DNA of 64,000 nucleotides from Danxiaibacter flavus (GCF_041060425.1 NZ_JAULBC010000008.1:62001-126000); one strand, 5' to 3'; shown: positions 1 through 9,341, counted from the stretch's first letter. The notes: generated by a model not told the origin, from the letters alone. Translations and numbers: made by a program.

Positions 1-89
1 TTGGTTGTACCAGAAAAAATTGCAAGAGTGGCGGCGCAGAGCAGGCAGAATAGAATGGCTCTGATTAGGGTTATTTTCTGATTTTTCAT
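1..89 (-). CDS. N-terminus of an exported protein, cut by the window edge
   Basis: A minus-strand ATG at 87-89 opens a frame that runs off the left edge. Its visible 29 codons begin MKNQKITLIRAILFCLLC, followed by a hydrophobic alanine/leucine stretch and a Gly-Thr-Thr turn. This is the layout of a Sec signal peptide: a basic N-terminus, then an apolar core. A lysine/arginine head followed by cysteines would also permit a lipoprotein. Nothing of the mature protein is visible, so no function can be given. Confidence 0.5.
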   Translation of the reverse strand, partial: MKNQKITLIRAILFCLLCAATLAIFSGTT

Positions 90-479
90 TAATAAGGTTC
101 TTTTAATCTAAATATATTTAAATAAGATTGGATTTTGCAGCCGTTGATGACAGATGGTTTTATTTGAGGGATGATTAATCTGAATTCATTGCCGTCGTGC
201 TTCAGCCGACGGATAATGATCGATTCTTTAATCTGGGCTTTAGCCCCAAAGAAAAACAGGCGAGTTGGCTGAAGACATTTACAACGATTTTGTATTTACC
301 ATCATTCATCAAGTTTGTGTTCTTTCGCCTTGTTTCGTGTCTCACGAAACAAAATTCTAAAACATTGTAAGATCGATTTTTTGATATGTGCTTACTGAAA
401 TAGCAGCTGGTGTTTTGTGAGATACGAAACACGGCATTTTAAAATTTTTATAGAATTCATTTGTCTTCATCGGTTAGCT
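90..479. other. Intergenic stretch with no gene recognised
   Basis: No convincing coding frame is seen. It holds a diverged inverted pair around a cgtatctcac/gtctcacgaaac motif (roughly 330-430). A short minus-strand open frame over 202-432 has an unstructured, low-complexity composition and is not called. Confidence 0.4.
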
Positions 480-927
480 TCATTTTATGTTAAGCTCATC
501 ATGCCAATCATATAGACCCGCAGGATCAAAAACATTTCCTTTAAGAAATCTCTCAAGGAATTCCGCCAGCGATGAAGTCATTGTGATCGAGGGATAGCTT
601 CCATTGAATATTTCATATTTGTCAGCCCCCTGAAAGTCTTAAGCCCCACATGTCGGAATAGATCATATACTCTGCAAAGTAAAACCAGTTTGTTCCATAG
701 TCTTGAGGGTGACGCATTGTGTCTGCAAGGGACACAATATTAAAAATATCCTCATTGCAACCAAATCCGTTGCAGATTGAATAAAATTCTCTAAACTCCC
801 GCGGTAATGCAAAACCGATTTTCTGTTCAAAGAGTTTTATATCCGTAAGAGTTGCCGGAGGGTATATTTCTATGCCACTACTGTAGTGCTTTTTGCTTAT
901 CGATTCTATGAGATTTATAATTGGCAT
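480..927 (-). pseudogene. SMI1/KNR4 (SUKH) family protein, single-base frameshift
   Basis: The first 101 codons (start 927) read as a SUKH domain, with a PPATLTDIKLFEQKIGFALPREF segment and a YSICNGFG segment that match the family's LPxxYxxFLxxxNG signature. The frame stops at 622 after RLSGG. Skipping one base in the G5 run just before the stop restores a frame. It continues ADKYEIFNGSYPSITMTSS, then LAEFLERFLKGN, to a stop at 480-482, giving about 148 aa, a normal SUKH length. SUKH proteins are commonly immunity proteins of polymorphic toxins or of unknown stand-alone function. No toxin gene is adjacent. The shift could be a true mutation or a sequencing error in the homopolymer. Confidence 0.75.
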
Positions 928-943
928 ATTCTTTCAAGTCATG

Positions 944-1606
944 TTAGTCCCTTGCTTTCAGCTTGATTGTATCGGAGAAATTGAAAACTTTATATCCGTT
1001 CACAACGCTTGTTAAATATAATGTTTGATCTTTTTCTGAAAAAACGACGGTCAGTTCTCTTTGCAAAGGAAAACTCCATTCATCATAAGTTTTGGTTTTA
1101 ACGAGGTATGCCATAACAGGGAAGAGTGTTACTCTTTTATAAATTTCAACTTTTTTGAGCCGGACCGATGGGTCCGGTCCTTGTCCAATATTCCATTCGT
1201 TATAAATCAGATCATCTCCTAACCATTTTCTCTGGTTTGTAGTTAATTCAAGCGAAATGATAAAAACAAATGGAAATCCAATAATTGCAATTATGTAGCC
1301 GCCAATAATGATTATGGACATTAATACGGCTCCTATTTTTTCAATGAAAGTTTTTGCGTTGTATTGTGTCGTCCACAGCAAAACCGAAACTGTCAAATAG
1401 ATTGAAGTCAGCAAAAACCAATTGAGGTTTTGTGATATTGTAATTACGTGCGTGGCCAAGCCCAAGATTATTAAAACGCTGTATACACAAAGCGTCCGGA
1501 CAATTTTGTTTTGGATTTTTGGAAAACGGTTGGATCTTTTAACAGTAAGCCATCCAATAAGCGGATATAAAAGCAACGATGCAGTTATGTAGATAAAGGG
1601 TGTCAT
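944..1606 (-). CDS. Multi-spanning inner-membrane protein, unknown function
   Basis: This is a 220-aa protein with about four to five hydrophobic segments in residues 1-125: ITASLLLYPLIGWL, a YSVLIILGLAT stretch, WFLLTSIYLTVSVLL and an MSIIIIGGYIIAIIGFPFVFII stretch. A soluble tail of about 95 residues contains WLGDDLIYNEWNIGQG and a beta-rich C-terminal part. It is not recognised as a named family. It ends 16 bp upstream of the frameshifted SUKH gene on the same strand and may be co-transcribed with it. Confidence 0.7.
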   Translation of the reverse strand: MTPFIYITASLLLYPLIGWLTVKRSNRFPKIQNKIVRTLCVYSVLIILGLATHVITISQNLNWFLLTSIYLTVSVLLWTTQYNAKTFIEKIGAVLMSIIIIGGYIIAIIGFPFVFIISLELTTNQRKWLGDDLIYNEWNIGQGPDPSVRLKKVEIYKRVTLFPVMAYLVKTKTYDEWSFPLQRELTVVFSEKDQTLYLTSVVNGYKVFNFSDTIKLKARD

Positions 1607-1717
1607 TATATTAGCGCTAGTTGTTTAGTTTATTGCAAATGAAGAAATCTAATAAAATTCATCAATCATTTTGAATTGACACTGCATTTGGGCTGTATCA
1701 TTTTCTGCCATGTTATT

Positions 1718-2353
1718 TTACCCGATTGTTGTAGTCGTCTTTCTGCATTTAATCAAAAAGAACGGAAAGTTTTCCCTGACCTCTATAATTTCATATAAGC
1801 CGGCTTTGTTAAACTCCGCATGAATAGATTCCCTGTCATAAAAAAACATTTTTACTCCATCGAATATTTCATAACGGTCTTTGCTGATGAATTTGCCTTT
1901 GCCGTAAGTATGCGCTTCTTTAGAGATTGCAATAAATACCATGTAGCCATCCTCCGATAGTTGATGATAGCAGTCACTAATTAGTTTTTCTCTTTCACTT
2001 CCATCCAATAAATGAATTAAAGAATAGCAAAAAATTCCATCATAGATGTTATTATCAAACGGCATGTCGGTTACAGATCCATGATAGATGGTCATATCCG
2101 TGCCGTAATGCTTCCTCGCCATTTCAATAGCTGTTTGGGATATTTCTATTCCTGTTACAGTCATTCCCGCTTCTCTGAAAATTTGTGCATTGCGACCGTA
2201 GCCAAAGCCTGGGATTAAAACATTTTTTATTGCTTTTTCAACAAAGAAATCTCTTGTTAATACGGCAGAAGGCGCAGGCTCAAAACCCCACATTTCCTTT
2301 TTTTCGATGAAATTGGATTCCCAGAATTCTGGTTTTTCTGTATCGTTGGTCAT
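1718..2353 (-). CDS. Class I SAM-dependent methyltransferase
   Basis: This 211-aa protein has the Rossmann-type methyltransferase motifs in order. Motif I is NVLIPGFGYGRNAQIF (residues about 44-60), followed by the acidic end of strand beta2, VTGIEISQTAIEMAR. The motif II/III region reads GSVTDMPFDNNIYDGIFCYSLIHLL, and the post-core strand is GYMVFIAIS. Such enzymes move a methyl group from SAM to a small molecule or another substrate. The N-terminal FWESNFIEKKEMWGFEPAPSA segment resembles thiopurine/tellurite-resistance-like and UbiE-like stand-alone methyltransferases. The substrate cannot be assigned. It is a single gene with spacers of about 90-110 bp on each side. Confidence 0.85.
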   Translation of the reverse strand: MTNDTEKPEFWESNFIEKKEMWGFEPAPSAVLTRDFFVEKAIKNVLIPGFGYGRNAQIFREAGMTVTGIEISQTAIEMARKHYGTDMTIYHGSVTDMPFDNNIYDGIFCYSLIHLLDGSEREKLISDCYHQLSEDGYMVFIAISKEAHTYGKGKFISKDRYEIFDGVKMFFYDRESIHAEFNKAGLYEIIEVRENFPFFLIKCRKTTTTIG

Positions 2354-2441
2354 ATTATTGCGGCTGATGAGTTAAATAGTGTATTCACATTTCAAATATC
2401 ACGTTTAGTTTGCAGTCTTTAACGCCAGGGTCAGGATGGTT

Positions 2442-3017
2442 TTAAATCCTCAGATGTTCGTATAGACTACTTGAGCCGTCTCTAATCAAATCCAATTCGA
2501 TGCCATACAAAAGCATATTTACTCCAAGTGGAGTCTGTACTTCAAAAAACAGAATTTTTTTGTCTCGCGTAAAGCCTTCCTGAACTTTTATTAATCTTGA
2601 TTTAGAACTATCAGCCAGGGCAACTTGAGTAGCTAGAGAATAAGAACGTATAATCTTGTTGAAAACACTGTCCCCGATTCCTTTATATAAAAACATTCGT
2701 TGAACTAGTTCCATATTTTTGGGGTCCATGTAATCCAGGTTGTCCATTTCTATTCGCAAACTGTCGATGTACGCTGATGTTTTAGTAATAGATGAATAAA
2801 GATCGCCAGCATTTGTTGAGAAAACGCTGTCTTTTGATTGTTGAACAGCCTGTTTGTATAACTTAGAAAATTCCGTTTTGGCATTTGACATGTCTGAGTC
2901 CATTGCAACCTTTACGGTCTTTATATCATTGTCAGCTTTGACTTTTAATTGTTTACTAAAGTCGCACGCAAATAAGGTTGTTGAAATTGCAAGAACGATA
3001 AGAATACGTCGGTTCAT
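2442..3017 (-). CDS. Putative lipoprotein, unknown function
   Basis: The frame is open from 3056, but the ATG at 3017 gives a standard lipoprotein signal (MNRRILIVLAISTTLFACDF, with lipobox LFAC and the cysteine at residue 18), so that start is preferred. The mature part of about 170 aa is mostly helical and charged, with repeated KxxxDxxxxN patterns and no recognised domain. Export to the periplasm or outer-membrane inner leaflet is inferred from the lipobox. It lies in the series of unrelated small minus-strand genes. Confidence 0.65.
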   Translation of the reverse strand: MNRRILIVLAISTTLFACDFSKQLKVKADNDIKTVKVAMDSDMSNAKTEFSKLYKQAVQQSKDSVFSTNAGDLYSSITKTSAYIDSLRIEMDNLDYMDPKNMELVQRMFLYKGIGDSVFNKIIRSYSLATQVALADSSKSRLIKVQEGFTRDKKILFFEVQTPLGVNMLLYGIELDLIRDGSSSLYEHLRI

Positions 3018-3085
3018 TTTAAAATTACTATTCATGGTGGGTTTTAGTGTCATCATTTGAGAAAATGCATTTCGCGTGCATTCCT

Positions 3086-3718
3086 TTATATCAGCCCAAT
3101 AGTTTTACACCAAAGTTGTGCATTGTCGCAGTCTGGATCAATGCCGCTGGTGTTGTTCTTACAAAAAGGAAGCCATTGCCAATCTTCTCCACCAACGCAA
3201 CCCAGTTTGGTCCAATTTCTTAATAGGTCATAGAAGGAATTTGCCATTATGAACCCATGACCTTCGCCATCGTCATGGCTTAAATAAACAATCTTTCCGT
3301 AATTGCCAGGTGCTAAATCTATCGAGATGTAGTCTCCATTGCCCACTTCCTGAAATACAAATTTGTTATGCCAAACCTTGTCATATTTGTCGTCGGCGTT
3401 TGGAAAGACTTCTGTGATCCATTCGTCTTTGCTCTCGTTAAATTGCTGGATAAATTCTAACCCCCAATGTAACTCACCACGAAAAATTTCCCGCAATGGG
3501 TCTGGCAGAGCAAAATCATTTGGCAGAAACCAAATGAACTCACAATGAGAAGAGACCGTTAGCAAGACATTCCTGAAGTCAATGGGAATTTTGTATGTTA
3601 ATTTGTTCTCGATGTCTGAAATGTCCAACTCGGTTGCAGGTTTTTCAAAGATCAATTGTCTGCTGTTTCCTCCTAGTTTATCAATTCTTGCAAGATATTT
3701 TTCCAAAAGTTCTTTCAT
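3086..3718 (-). CDS. SMI1/KNR4 (SUKH) family protein
   Basis: This 210-aa protein carries the SUKH pattern: a helical head (ATELDISDIENKLTYKIPIDF) followed by a strand FRNVLLTVSSHCEFIWFL. The central region GNGDYISIDL with YLSHDDGEGHGFIMANSFYDLL is typical of the long branch of the family, which has the G(N)GD...D and H(D)xE/G motifs. Members often act as immunity proteins that bind a nuclease toxin, or are orphan. No toxin is next to it. It is the only SUKH gene in this window with an intact frame. Confidence 0.85.
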   Translation of the reverse strand: MKELLEKYLARIDKLGGNSRQLIFEKPATELDISDIENKLTYKIPIDFRNVLLTVSSHCEFIWFLPNDFALPDPLREIFRGELHWGLEFIQQFNESKDEWITEVFPNADDKYDKVWHNKFVFQEVGNGDYISIDLAPGNYGKIVYLSHDDGEGHGFIMANSFYDLLRNWTKLGCVGGEDWQWLPFCKNNTSGIDPDCDNAQLWCKTIGLI

Positions 3719-3781
3719 GTAGAGATGCTTTGTTTAAATAAGGCCTGATAGCTGACTTCGTCAATTTCAGTAGAACCGAAA

Positions 3782-4294
3782 TTATTCTTTCCTTACAACT
3801 ACAGATTTTGCTATAAAGTCATGTACTGCCCGTCTTTTTGAATTTGTTAGCATGGTGATCAACTCTAACAAAGTCCATACAAATACGAAGTTACTTGCAA
3901 AGTCATTGGTCTCGATATACCGATACTGAAATTCTCCTGACCGGAGAAGGGATACAACATAATAGAGGAACCCGGTAAGTTCAACCAGCAAATAAACACT
4001 CTCTCGTAAAAAAGATTGTTGGAGGCTAATATTTCTGGTCTCTGTGACATCCAATACTTTAACACCAGTGACCCATTTTCCAACTGTTTGTCCGTACTTG
4101 TAATGTGCAATGATTGAGTAAAATACCGGAATGAAAATCGAGAATGTTTGCCAGGTAAGAAGAACGAATTTGTTAGTTGCGGAAGTTATCAGATAACGGT
4201 CGACGAGCAGGATTGGCATAAAAACAATTCCATCAACAACGGCCGCCCAAAAACGTTTACTTCCGGTTCTGTATCTTTCTGTGTCCATTTTCAT
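3782..4294 (-). CDS. RDD family membrane protein
   Basis: This 170-aa protein starts YRTGSKRFWAAVVDGIVF, containing the R..A..(V/I)D motif that names the RDD family. It continues with a second segment around FSIFIPVFYSIIAHYKYGQTVGKWVTGVKVLD (the conserved GQTxGKxxxGxkV element), a third hydrophobic segment VYLLVELTGFLYYVVSLL, and a C-terminal NSKRRAVHDFIAKSVVV (the RAxHDxxAxTxVV element). RDD proteins are small inner-membrane proteins of mostly unknown function, some linked to ion transport. Length and motif order fit the family. Confidence 0.9.
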   Translation of the reverse strand: MKMDTERYRTGSKRFWAAVVDGIVFMPILLVDRYLITSATNKFVLLTWQTFSIFIPVFYSIIAHYKYGQTVGKWVTGVKVLDVTETRNISLQQSFLRESVYLLVELTGFLYYVVSLLRSGEFQYRYIETNDFASNFVFVWTLLELITMLTNSKRRAVHDFIAKSVVVRKE

Positions 4295-4475
4295 AAGTAG
4301 TCTGCGGAAACTTGCTTCTAAGGTTCAGGGCTTGCCGAAGTGCAGTTATAAGCATGCTCATTATTGCGAACCCGTATCAAAATTTACAAATTGAGAGTTT
4401 AGTGTTATTAATGCCGGCAAATTTATGTTTTCAAACTGAACAAACCAAAATGACCAGGAAGCAATAGATGTTTTC

Positions 4476-4780
4476 CTAGCGCGAGTGTTCCGCAGGATCA
4501 CTCGTGTCTACTAGTCCCAAGCCGATTGTATCGGCGCATGGTTAAAAATATCAATAATAAATTTTACCTCTTATAATTCGAATACCTCTTGTAGCGAGAT
4601 CGAATGCAATATATTTATCTGGCCATATTTAAATTCTATTACAGTTTATTTTCAATATCCCTTTTAACTGTCGACGCCAGGATGTACAATAGTATTAAAC
4701 AATAATTCATCTTATGAGCCCCGATGCAATCGGGGGAGGATTAGTAGACACGAGTGATCCTGCGGAACACTCACGCCAGA
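4476..4780. mobile_element. BIME/MITE-like element with inverted REP ends, copy A
   Basis: This element of about 305 bp has no gene. The left end begins CTAGCGCGAG-TGTTCCGCAGG and the right end is its reverse complement, ending CACGCCAGA. Each end is a hairpin (arms CGAGTG-x-TCC and GGA-x-CACTCG, loop GCA) with CTACTA/TAGTAG at its foot. Next inside are a GCCGAT-TGT-ATCGGC palindrome on the left and a diverged CCCCGAT-GCA-ATCGGGG palindrome on the right. The GTAG at the hairpin foot matches the tetranucleotide known at the base of REPs used by RAYT transposases. The same ends flank the RAYT gene element at 15734-16703, so this is read as a non-autonomous derivative. Confidence 0.8.
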
Positions 4781-4807
4781 CGCGGGCAGATTATATCATT
4801 TCATCAC

Positions 4808-6478
4808 TTATTTCCCCTGCGCTAATTTAATTGCAAAGTTTAACTGAACATCCTTATGGGAAATAACATCATCAATTGTCGGGGTAATTATATAATCCGG
4901 ATTAACTCCCCTGTCTTTGTAAGGAGATTTTTTAACATCGTTGACGTACTTGAATTTCGGGATGATGATTTCTATTTGGCTATTTGTCAGTTCTATCCTT
5001 GTTGTTGTGCCGGAGGTATTTCCATAATATCCGCCGCCCGTTTCTTCGCCAATAAACTTTCCCCTGTTATTGCTTTTAGCTATTGCGCAAAAGTCCGCTG
5101 TTGTTGAAAAACTTAAGCCGCTAATTAAGAAATAAACTTCTCCGGGAAAAGAATTTTCTTGTGGTTGCTGGAAGCCAAGAAGTGGATTTTCTTTTAAGGT
5201 GATTTTAGCGGTAGTGGATTCAATCGAAGAAAAATATTTAAAAGGTTTGTTGGTTAAGTACGAGTAAAGTAAAGCTCCATATGCATCGGTACCTCCCGCG
5301 TTCCTCCGCAGGTCGATAGTTAACTTATCCGCTTTTCTGGAATTAATCTCTTTAAATGATGTATTAAGAAAATCTCTGAAGTCTTGCTTGCCCGAAAGCC
5401 GGTTGTCATCAAATGTTTTGACGGTAAGCAGAGCAGTATTCTCCTGGAGAAAATCCAACTGTAAGTCTTTTGTTGTGTTTGAATCGTTTCCGTTATCACA
5501 CTCAAAATCTTTTAGAAACTCAGCATGTATGTTAGTTGATTTAATCTTTCCTTCTTTCGTTTTGTATTTTACAGCAAAAGAATCCTTATTGCCGAAAATC
5601 CAGTTGTAAAGAAAAGGAAACGCACCGTTATTTAGCGTCTGCTGCTTTTTAGTTTCAATTTTTCCATCGGAAGGCAGGTATTGAAGCAGTATGTGCCTGA
5701 TTTCGGAGACCATTTTATTTTCAATCGACAAAATTTCTGTTCCCGCAGAAAGTTCTTTAATTCTGCTGCAAAGCACATAAGCCTTTTTATTAATGAAGAA
5801 TACATAGGCAGGAAACATCTTTTCATTTTCGCCGTATTGATTCATTAAAAGTCGTGGGATGTTTGTTCCTGTGTGTCCATCTTCAATTGCACTTACCATG
5901 AACATAATTGATTTCGCAAATGCTAATTGCGACATCGGACGGTCCAATGCAGCCTGGCAGCTGTCAAACAGGTTGTCTAATACAGCTTTGCTTTCATAGC
6001 GGTATAATCCTGCATGTTCTTGCTGGAGTGCATTACGAAAAAGTGTGAAATCCTGTTTTAGCAGTGCGGGCTCCATTGTATTTAGTGAAACTTTACTAGT
6101 TTCAGTTTTCAGCGCCGGCGTTGTTGTGGAGATTCTTGTATAACAGCTGTCTTTGCCATTGAGTAAAATAATGAAGTCATAACTACTGCCCGGGTTAATA
6201 TCAAATGAAATGGAGTCCAGGTCTGTATAAAAAATGATCTTTTTTGCAAGCACCGGGTGCAGCGCATAATATACATCAGGTTTTATTTCAGGTGATAAAT
6301 TCCAAATGGCTTTTTGATATAAATCCCCATCTTTTATGTCGACTATTTTTGATGTTGCTTTTATTAATGGTAACTTTTGTTGAGCACAAAGTGGTTGGAT
6401 AAATACTGTAAGCAATACAATACAGGCAATACAGATCCTCCGCCATCCCGTGGGTTTTGTCTTTAGTTTCATGGTCAA
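4808..6478 (-). CDS. S41 family (C-terminal processing-like) peptidase, exported
   Basis: This 556-aa protein has an N-terminal signal (ICIACIVLLTVFIQPLCAQQ) and a poorly conserved domain to about residue 130. The S41 region follows: ALLTVKTFDDNRLSG, KADKLTIDLRRNAGG and YFLISGLSFSTTADFCAIAK. The last matches the family motif around the catalytic serine, and the GKFIGEETGGGYYGNTSG loop follows. The PDZ region appears reduced, as in many Bacteroidota S41 proteins. It is probably a periplasmic serine peptidase. It lies 20 bp downstream of the DUF6249 gene and may be the last gene of the ECF sigma operon, which would make it a possible target of that regulator. Confidence 0.85.
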   Translation of the reverse strand: MTMKLKTKPTGWRRICIACIVLLTVFIQPLCAQQKLPLIKATSKIVDIKDGDLYQKAIWNLSPEIKPDVYYALHPVLAKKIIFYTDLDSISFDINPGSSYDFIILLNGKDSCYTRISTTTPALKTETSKVSLNTMEPALLKQDFTLFRNALQQEHAGLYRYESKAVLDNLFDSCQAALDRPMSQLAFAKSIMFMVSAIEDGHTGTNIPRLLMNQYGENEKMFPAYVFFINKKAYVLCSRIKELSAGTEILSIENKMVSEIRHILLQYLPSDGKIETKKQQTLNNGAFPFLYNWIFGNKDSFAVKYKTKEGKIKSTNIHAEFLKDFECDNGNDSNTTKDLQLDFLQENTALLTVKTFDDNRLSGKQDFRDFLNTSFKEINSRKADKLTIDLRRNAGGTDAYGALLYSYLTNKPFKYFSSIESTTAKITLKENPLLGFQQPQENSFPGEVYFLISGLSFSTTADFCAIAKSNNRGKFIGEETGGGYYGNTSGTTTRIELTNSQIEIIIPKFKYVNDVKKSPYKDRGVNPDYIITPTIDDVISHKDVQLNFAIKLAQGK

Positions 6479-6498
6479 AATATTTTAGTGCCTGATTT

Positions 6499-6921
6499 TT
6501 ATTTTTCTGATTGCTTAAGGAAAAAATAGTAGCCTAAAAAGCTGGCGGCAATACAAAAAGACATAATTGCCAAAGAATGGATCCCTAAAGGCAGCGTGTA
6601 ATAAATGATGGTAAGTGCAACGCCTATCCCGGCAAGCAGCGCGAACCACTTGATGTTAATGTTTCTGTTTTCTTTGGGACTTGTTTGCAAAATTGACGAG
6701 GCTATATTTTCAGGAATGCCTTTTTCCACAATTTTGTTTTTTATCCGGTAGTCCATAACCCGTTTGGTGATGCCCAAAATAAATATCATAAAGAGACCAA
6801 CTACAAAAATAGTAGCGCATATATTGAACACGTCTTCATTTACGCTAAATGTGTCACCACCTTGAGCATTTGCAACAACCGGAGCGGAAACTATCAATGC
6901 AATATTTATAATCTTTTTCAT
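6499..6921 (-). CDS. DUF6249-like membrane protein
   Basis: The chosen start at 6921 gives MKKIINIALIVSAPVVANAQGG, a clean signal peptide. The frame is open 12 codons further to 6957. The mature protein has one TM segment (IFVVGLFMIFILGITKRV), a charged linker with KIVEKGIPENIASSIL, then a two-TM hairpin (FALLAGIGVALTIIYYTLPLG and IMSFCIAASFLGYYFFL). This arrangement matches small membrane proteins that accompany ECF sigma factors in Bacteroidota and that I associate with DUF6249. It lies between the anti-sigma gene and the S41 peptidase and is likely one operon with them. Confidence 0.7.
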   Translation of the reverse strand: MKKIINIALIVSAPVVANAQGGDTFSVNEDVFNICATIFVVGLFMIFILGITKRVMDYRIKNKIVEKGIPENIASSILQTSPKENRNINIKWFALLAGIGVALTIIYYTLPLGIHSLAIMSFCIAASFLGYYFFLKQSEK

Positions 6922-6971
6922 TCTGTAATGTTTGTAATTAATTAGACAGGCAATCACAATTATTGTTGCAG

Positions 6972-7424
6972 TTATTCAATAAAATTTGCTGCATGCATTT
7001 GCCTTTGATATTTTCTAAACAGATCTGCTAACAGAAATATGCCGATACAGGCAACTGTAGTAATTATTAAACCTGTTGATGCCGGACTTGTTTTCCATGC
7101 AAGATTCAAACGTGTGTCTTTAAAAAAATAAAGTGCAGTTGCCACGAAAGAAATGACAACAAATGCGATGATGTATAAAAACAAACTATCGAAACGCGCC
7201 CGAAGTTGTGGTTGTGGTAATTGCTCAACAACTAAATCAGCCAAAGCAAAATCAAAAGCCGGCTTTTCCAGCTGTTCAATTCCTTCAACAAGCACGTTGT
7301 ATTCCGCTGCTTTTATTGCGCATTGCGGACAGTGCTTAATATGCTCAACAACATGAATAGCACATTTTTCTTCTTCGAAAATGAAAAGTTGGATTTCCAT
7401 ATCGGTGACGTGTTCATTTATCAT
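6972..7424 (-). CDS. Anti-sigma factor with zinc-finger-like head
   Basis: This 150-aa protein has an N-terminal HIKHCPQC motif preceded by a histidine (CAIHVVEHIKHCPQCAIKA), the H-x3-C-x2-C pattern of ZAS/zf-HC2 anti-sigma domains. It also has two TM segments (FLYIIAFVVISFVATALYFF and GLIITTVACIGIFLLADLF). Its start codon overlaps the stop of the sigma gene by four bases (ATGA), which implies translational coupling. By family knowledge it holds the ECF factor at the membrane and releases it on an unknown signal. Confidence 0.85.
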   Translation of the reverse strand: MINEHVTDMEIQLFIFEEEKCAIHVVEHIKHCPQCAIKAAEYNVLVEGIEQLEKPAFDFALADLVVEQLPQPQLRARFDSLFLYIIAFVVISFVATALYFFKDTRLNLAWKTSPASTGLIITTVACIGIFLLADLFRKYQRQMHAANFIE

Positions 7425-8023
7425 GATGCCTGCGTTTTATAAGTTAACTGCAACCGCTCTCTAAGAACTTTTCTTGCCCTGAATAAATAATTTTTTACTG
7501 TGCCTTCCGGTAATTCTGTTATCTGGGCGATCTCTGAATAGCTCAGATCTTCGTTATGGTAAAGTGTGATTAAAGTCTTGTATAACGGAGAAAGATTATC
7601 TATTTCTTTTTTTAAAATTTGCGATAGCTCTTTTGTGAAAACAAGTTTTTCAGTTTCGTTACTAAACAGGTGCGTGTTGTTTTTTGATGTTTCAAACTGT
7701 TTATTTGCGCCGGAATCATGCTCGTCTATCAACACCAATTTTTTCTTTTCGAGGTAGTTAAGGCAGGTGTTATAAGTAATTTGCCCCACCCAGGTGGAAA
7801 GTTTGGATTTGAATTTGAAGCCGGATAATTTTTGATACACTTTTAAATACACATCCTGGGCCAGGTCTCTTCTGTCTTCATTATTGGCTACCATTTTGAA
7901 AATAATCTGGGTTACCAGGCCTTCGGTATGTTTTACAATGGCTTTAAAAGCATTGGTATGGCCACGTAATACCTTATTTACGAGTGCCTGATCTGTAAAA
8001 GTATTTTCAGTTGTGTTGTTCAC
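7421..8023 (-). CDS. ECF-type RNA polymerase sigma-70 factor
   Basis: This 200-aa protein has region 2 in residues about 20-85, with the DLAQDVYLKVYQKLSGFKFKSKLSTWVGQITYN pattern typical of ECF factors. Region 4 lies in residues about 140-190, with LSPLYKTLITLYHNEDLSYSEIAQITELPEGTVKNYLFRARKVL containing the helix-turn-helix for -35 recognition. The product directs RNA polymerase to its own and target promoters. It is the first gene of an operon with the anti-sigma factor, the DUF6249-like protein and perhaps the S41 peptidase. Confidence 0.93.
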   Translation of the reverse strand: MNNTTENTFTDQALVNKVLRGHTNAFKAIVKHTEGLVTQIIFKMVANNEDRRDLAQDVYLKVYQKLSGFKFKSKLSTWVGQITYNTCLNYLEKKKLVLIDEHDSGANKQFETSKNNTHLFSNETEKLVFTKELSQILKKEIDNLSPLYKTLITLYHNEDLSYSEIAQITELPEGTVKNYLFRARKVLRERLQLTYKTQAS

Positions 8024-8506
8024 TTATCAGATTAGACAAGCCAGGTTCTGAATTGTTGCAAAAGAGGGAAAATAAATTATTGGAGTATTGGTGAAGATGT
8101 TGAATAATGGGAAGTCTGAAGCATTATGTGGTTATGAATTGCAGTAGCGCGACGTTTCCGCAAGAGCATCCTATACCAGGCGGTGTCAATATTGCGGACA
8201 CTATTGGAAATTTTGCAGAATCGTAAAGTCTATTGGTCTGCTGATTGAGCATTGAATGTTGCTTAATTAAAGTCTGCGCTGTGTTGCTGTAACGAATTGT
8301 TCATAGTGCTTAATAGCAATTATTGTTACACAGAGAAATACAGGAGGAGACACAGAGTTACACAGAGCTTTTGCGATGAAGATTCGTCATTCAGCTTTGG
8401 ATTGTGTAGGGGCGATAATGCGAGGGGAGATTTCAACACGATCGCCGGCTTGCTATTGGTGCAGCAATGGTTACTTTTTCAGATAAGCTGGGATCGTCAT
8501 GTCGAC

Positions 8507-9325
8507 GATTAATTTGGTTAACCACAATCAAAAAGAATGACAGTACAGGTTTCATCAGTAGCCGTAAGACTTTTGGGTAACCACAATCAAAAATAGAATG
8601 ACAGTACTCTTGCACAATCACGCCGATCGCCGTTGTTGGTATGAGGCGTTGCAATGTGCTCTGGCCTACCAACAACAAATTAGCGAGTTAAATCAACTTG
8701 CACAAATCTGTCCTTGGCACGATTAATTTGGTTAACCACAATCAAAAAGAGATGACAGTACAGGTTTCATCAGTAGTCCGTAGGACTTTAAGCTTAATAG
8801 AAACCAACACATATAAGGCCTTTCTTGTCCGTAGGACATTAACCTCATTTGTTTGGTTAAAGTCCTAACGGACTATGCGGTTCTAGATTCGATCATTTCT
8901 ACTGAGCTTAATTCCCTACGGGAAAAATTGCAACTGCGATAAAATCTGTCATTGGTACGATTAATTTGGTTAACCACAATCAAAAAGAGATGATAGAACA
9001 GGTTTCATCAGTAGTCCGTAGGACTTTAAGCTTAATAGAAACCAACACATACAAGGTCTTTCTTGTCCGTAGGACATTAACCTATTGTGTTTGGTTAAAG
9101 TCCTAACGGACTATGCGGTTCTAGATTCGATCATTTCTACTGAGCTTAATTCCCTACGGGAAAAATTGCATCTGCGATAAAATCTGTCATTTAGCGCGAT
9201 TAATTTGGTTAACCACAATCAAAAAGAGATGACAGAACAGGTTTCATCAGTAGTCCGTAGGACTTTAAGCTTAATAGAAATCAACACATACAAGGCCTTT
9301 CTTGTCCGTAGGACATTAACCAATT
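8507..9325. repeat. Tandem repeat of about 239 bp, three copies plus fragments
   Basis: Copies begin with GATTAATTTGGTTAACCACA at 8721, 8959 and 9198 (period 238-239), with a shorter diverged start at 8507. Inside each unit are small palindromes of the form GTCC-GTA-GGAC and GTCC-TAA-CGGAC and a TTCCCTACGGGAA hairpin. No gene is convincing across 8024-9385. Short frames here are repeats translated by chance. The array fills most of the spacer upstream of the ECF sigma gene. Confidence 0.8.
8632..8676. repeat. Dispersed palindrome GTTGTTGGTA...TACCAACAAC
   Basis: Arms of 10 bp enclose about 25 bp. A second copy with similar interior bases lies at 31480-31524, and a diverged relative near 31368-31412. 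This marks a small dispersed family. Confidence 0.6.
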
Positions 9326-9341
9326 CTGTCTGTTATTCTCT

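Noticed and set aside
202..432. 76-codon minus-strand open frame
   Set aside because: Composition is not protein-like, no motif or signal is seen, and it lies over an inverted repeat.
500..515. REP-like CCGCAGGATC text
   Set aside because: It lies inside the restored SUKH coding frame and lacks hairpin arms.
8507..9325. CRISPR array
   Set aside because: Units are about 239 bp and similar along their whole length; there are no short repeats with unique spacers and no cas genes.
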